Shown here piece by piece: positions 61,621-64,000 of a DNA stretch of 64,000 bases. Numbering within the stretch: the first letter of the stretch is position 1; every line of letters begins with the position of its first letter. The DNA comes from Streptomyces tuirus (GTDB taxonomy: Bacteria > Actinomycetota > Actinomycetes > Streptomycetales > Streptomycetaceae). The DNA is taken from contig NZ_AP023439.1 in NCBI RefSeq assembly GCF_014701095.1, forward strand, positions 5,010,001 through 5,074,000, read 5' to 3'. The position numbers were made by a program, and so were the translations under genes. The notes under the pieces are model-generated. The model saw only the letters and a list, made by a program, of their open reading frames with translations, was not told the origin of the DNA and searched no databases.

Positions 61621-62343
61621 TCACATCTCCAGCAGCCAGCGCCCGCCGCCGATCAGCGAGCACAGCGACACCGCGTGGAAGAGGAAGAACCACAGCCCCG
61701 CCGGTACGTGCGTCAGCCGCGACAGCTGGTCCGCGTCCGAGTCGCCGGCCCCGCCCCGGGCCCGCTTCGCCTGGAGTTCGAAGGCCGGGCGGACTCCGCC
61801 GATCAGCAGGAACCACACCACCGCGTACGCGAACGCCGCCTGGACCTGGGGCCCGGCCAGCCAGGACACCAGCACGAACAGACCGCCGGTGACGAGCATG
61901 GTCAGGGCGCCGTAGGCGTTGCGGATCATCACGAGCATGGCCAGGAGCAGGGCCGTGGCCAGCCACAGCAGCAGGGTGATGCGGCCGCCGCCCAGCAGGG
62001 CCGCGCCGCCGAGGCCCAGCAGGGGCGGGGCGGTGTAGCCCGCGGCGGCGGTGAGGATCATGCCGATGCCGTGCGGCTTGCCGCGGCTGACGGTCAGGCC
62101 GCTGGTGTCCGAGTGCAGGCGTATGCCGGTGAGGGTGCGGCCGGTGAGCAGGGCCACGAGCCCGTGACCGCCCTCGTGGGCAATGGTGATGGCGTTGCGG
62201 GAGATGCGCCACAGGCCGGGCGGGATCACCACGGCGAGCGCGGCGCCCAGAGTCGCGATCACCACCCACAGATCGGGGTCGGGCTGCGTGCCGGACACCT
62301 CGTCCCAGAGGGAGGCGAGCGAGGCGGTTGCGGTGCTGTCCAT
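61621..62343 (-). CDS. M50 family intramembrane metallopeptidase-like protein
   Basis: 240 residues, about six transmembrane helices. HEGGHGLVALLTGRT in the second helix is the zinc HExxH. A PDZ domain is absent, and a typical M50B ligand (NxxPxxxxDG) is not clearly present. First helix starts LWVVIATLGAALAVVIPPGL. A site-2-type protease acting within membranes is expected, target unknown. Divergent from the SOS-associated peptidase. Confidence 0.8.
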   Translation of the reverse strand: MDSTATASLASLWDEVSGTQPDPDLWVVIATLGAALAVVIPPGLWRISRNAITIAHEGGHGLVALLTGRTLTGIRLHSDTSGLTVSRGKPHGIGMILTAAAGYTAPPLLGLGGAALLGGGRITLLLWLATALLLAMLVMIRNAYGALTMLVTGGLFVLVSWLAGPQVQAAFAYAVVWFLLIGGVRPAFELQAKRARGGAGDSDADQLSRLTHVPAGLWFFLFHAVSLCSLIGGGRWLLEM

Positions 62344-62372
62344 GTAAGGCGTTGGCTCCCTGTGGGCGATCC

Positions 62373-62429
62373 AATGGGTGCGGCGCGCAGCGCCGTCGTT
62401 GAGGGGTGGTGGTCGGGCGGCGGGTGGGC
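62373..62429. repeat. Dispersed repeat, copy B
   Basis: 57 bp about 88 % identical to 43114-43169 (which covers the moaE 3' end). Here it fills the intergenic region between the M50 and SOS-peptidase genes. Confidence 0.7.
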
Positions 62430-62446
62430 CTGGCAGTGTGGCACGT

Positions 62447-63262
62447 ATGTGCGGACGGTATTCAGCGAGTCGTAGGCCAGAGGATCTCGCAGGAATCTTT
62501 GAGATCGAGAAGTGGGAGCCCGAGGAGACCCTCGCGCCGGACTACAACGTGGCACCCACCAAGGAGGTCTACGCCGTCCTGGACCGCCCCCTGAAAGACG
62601 CGGACGACCCGCGGCCGGTTCGGCAGCTGCGCACGCTGAAGTGGGGACTCGTCCCGTCCTGGTCGAAGACCCCCGAGGGCGGCGCCCGGATGATCAACGC
62701 CCGCGCGGAGACCGTCCACGAGAAGCCGTCCTACCGCCGCGCCTTCACCTCCCGGCGCTGCATCCTGCCCGCCGACGGCTACTACGAGTGGGTCACCGGC
62801 ACCCAGGAGCGCGAGCTGGAGGTCGAGGGCAAGAAGAAGCGGCCCCGCAAGCAGCCGTACTTCGTGACACCGGCCGACGGGTCGGTCTTCGCGATGGCCG
62901 GGCTGTACGAGTTCTGGCGCGACAGGACCCTGCCGGACGATCACCCGCAGGCCTGGTGGGTGACCTGCTCGGTCATCACCACGGAGGCCGAGCAGAGCCC
63001 CCTCGCGGTGTCCCCGGCCGACGGGCCGCGGGCGCTCGCCGAGATCCACCCCCGGATGCCGCTGATGCTGACGCCCGACCGCTGGGACGCCTGGCTGGAC
63101 CCGTCCCGCACGGACGCCGACGACCTGCGCGAGCTGCTCGCCCCGCCGCCCGGCGGGCTGATGCGGGCCTACCCCGTCGCCACGGCCGTCAGCAACGTCC
63201 GCAACAACGGGCCGGAGCTGCTGAAGGAGCTGGAGGGGCCCGAAGAGGGCACACTCTTCTGA
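62447..63262 (+). CDS. SOS response-associated peptidase (YedK/HMCES)
   Basis: 271 residues. MCGRYSA puts the catalytic Cys at position 2 after Met removal. The Asn of APDYNVAPTKEVY, the NARAETVHEKPSYRRAF motif, CILPADGYYEW and the His of EIHPRMPLML complete the SRAP signature. It cross-links to abasic sites in single-stranded DNA and protects them. M. tuberculosis has one here too (recalled Rv3226c). No LexA box is seen upstream. One nucleotide separates it from the next gene. Confidence 0.93.
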   Translation: MCGRYSASRRPEDLAGIFEIEKWEPEETLAPDYNVAPTKEVYAVLDRPLKDADDPRPVRQLRTLKWGLVPSWSKTPEGGARMINARAETVHEKPSYRRAFTSRRCILPADGYYEWVTGTQERELEVEGKKKRPRKQPYFVTPADGSVFAMAGLYEFWRDRTLPDDHPQAWWVTCSVITTEAEQSPLAVSPADGPRALAEIHPRMPLMLTPDRWDAWLDPSRTDADDLRELLAPPPGGLMRAYPVATAVSNVRNNGPELLKELEGPEEGTLF

Positions 63263-63263
63263 C

Positions 63264-63920
63264 GTGACGCATGTGACGAAGACGGCCCCCACGAGCACCG
63301 AGACCGTCGAGACCGACGCCGGAACCGCCCGTATCACCTGGCACGAGGCGAAGAAGGCCCGGCTGGTCCTCGCCGTCAGTCACGGCGCGGGCGGCGGCAT
63401 CGAGGCCCGCGACCTGACCGCCCTGGCCGAGGCCCTGCCCGCCCACGGCGTGACCGTCGCCCGGGTGGAGCAGCCCTGGCGGGTGGCCGGGAAGAAGCTG
63501 GCACCCGCGCCCGGGACCCTGGACACCGGCTGGCGCGGCATCTGGCCCGCGCTGGCGGAGTCCGGGCTGCCGGTGATCTCCGGAGGGCGCAGCGCCGGGG
63601 CCCGGGTGGCCTGCCGCACCGCGACCGAGCTGGGCGCCCACGCCGTGCTCGCGCTCAGCTTCCCGCTGCACCCGCCGGGCAAGCCGGAGAAGTCCCGCGC
63701 CGACGAGCTGCTGGGCTCCGGGGTGCCCACCCTGGTCGTGCAGGGCGGCAACGACCCGTTCGGGAAGCCGGCGGAGTTCCCCGAGGGGACGTACGCGCTC
63801 GTGGAGATCCCGTACGGGGATCACGGCTTCGCCGTGCCGAAGCGTGCGGACATCTCGCAGGACGAGGCCGTGGCAGTCATCACGGACGCGGTCGTGGAGT
63901 GGACGGGGTCACTCGGGTAA
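63264..63920 (+). CDS. KANL3/Tex30-type alpha/beta hydrolase
   Basis: 218 residues from GTG 63264, 1 nt after the previous stop, so co-translated. LAVSHGAGGGIEARDL, nucleophile SGGRSAGARVA, acid GGNDPFGKPAEF and histidine GDHGFAVPK. Small cytoplasmic hydrolase family of unknown substrate. In Streptomyces this gene commonly precedes sigR, and the promoter found just after it agrees. Confidence 0.88.
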   Translation: MTHVTKTAPTSTETVETDAGTARITWHEAKKARLVLAVSHGAGGGIEARDLTALAEALPAHGVTVARVEQPWRVAGKKLAPAPGTLDTGWRGIWPALAESGLPVISGGRSAGARVACRTATELGAHAVLALSFPLHPPGKPEKSRADELLGSGVPTLVVQGGNDPFGKPAEFPEGTYALVEIPYGDHGFAVPKRADISQDEAVAVITDAVVEWTGSLG

Positions 63921-63926
63921 AGCTTC

Positions 63927-63953
63927 GGGAATGCCGGGGCGGCGGTCACTGTT
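63927..63953 (+). promoter_or_regulatory. SigR-type promoter at right edge (likely sigR autoregulated promoter)
   Basis: GGGAAT (63927-63932), 18 bp, GTT (63951-63953). It lies 7 nt after the hydrolase stop and points out of the window, where sigR-rsrA is expected. Confidence 0.78.
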
Positions 63954-64000
63954 GTGCGGGACGTACGTGCTGGAGACCAGCGCCGACGTCGTAGGAGAGG

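Noticed and set aside
62344..62446. LexA box upstream of the SOS-associated peptidase
   Set aside because: No GAAC-N4-GTTC-like palindrome is visible; the interval is mostly a dispersed repeat.

Overview
The window is a 64 kb stretch of high-GC, single-chromosome-style actinobacterial DNA that I read as Streptomyces. The reasons are the very high GC with strong third-position GC bias, frequent GTG starts and ATGA overlaps, a WblC/WhiB7 gene with AT-hook, mycoredoxin, the AdnA/AdnB helicase-nuclease pair, UvrD2 with a tetracysteine/HRDC tail, and a perfect SigR-type promoter at the right edge exactly where sigR-rsrA would be expected. There are no prophages, insertion sequences, CRISPR arrays or rRNA genes. 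The gene order moeZ - MGMT-like - adnA - adnB - nudC - mycoredoxin - uvrD2 - wblC - ABC1 kinase, followed by a DUF2342 protease-like gene, a YlbL-like protease, UPF0182, rsgA/aroA and an SOS-associated peptidase, closely follows the equivalent M. tuberculosis segment (recalled gene orders around Rv3193c-Rv3228, not searched).

Layout. 0-4.4 kb: the 3' part of an alpha/beta hydrolase, a DUF3152 membrane-anchored zincin-like protein, then a decayed peptide-ABC-transporter locus (consensus promoter, leaderless Cys-rich leader peptide, simple repeats, truncated frameshifted ATPase). 4.8-9.7 kb: a tightly coupled operon with a PelF-like DUF3492/GT4 glycosyltransferase, a polytopic membrane protein, a nucleotide-sugar epimerase-like SDR and a spherulin-4 (GH135-like) protein. 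This combination recalls Pel and fungal galactosaminogalactan loci and is my best candidate for an undescribed system. 9.7-17.2 kb: moeZ behind its own SigR promoter, two paralogous secreted tripeptidyl-peptidase-like lipoproteins, and a large membrane protein fusing a degenerate kinase fold to an LPG-synthase/flippase module. 17.4-32.2 kb: DNA-repair and thiol-stress block (ATL, adnA, adnB, M20 dipeptidase, nudC, mrx, uvrD2) running into the wblC attenuator leader, wblC and small downstream ORFs. 32.2-39.1 kb: ABC1 kinase plus ThiF-like protein, a YgjP-like metallopeptidase, and a TerD-AIM24/AIM24/AIM24 operon. 39.2-48.4 kb: Nudix, DUF2342, SDR, moaE, small membrane protein, YlbL-like protease, PPA1309-like protein and UPF0182. 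48.4-53.4 kb: two identical initiator tRNA genes flanking a Sel1/TPR gene, then a Fur-family regulator divergent from katA, and a CBS protein. 53.5-58.7 kb: hisN, a chimeric regulator with an IS30-like HTH, its divergent DUF4097-ABC exporter operon, a higher-order tandem repeat and a TetR gene. 58.7-64 kb: SMR exporter, rsgA, aroA, M50 peptidase, YedK-type SOS peptidase, KANL-type hydrolase and the SigR promoter.

Themes. Redox/thiol stress control recurs: three GGAAT-N18-GTT SigR promoters (moeZ, mrx, right edge), a Fur/CatR-katA pair, and WblC with an attenuator. Coordinates were read by eye. Start codons were chosen from ribosome-binding sites and conserved N-termini and may be off by a few codons. 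Functions rest on motif recognition, not on database searches.
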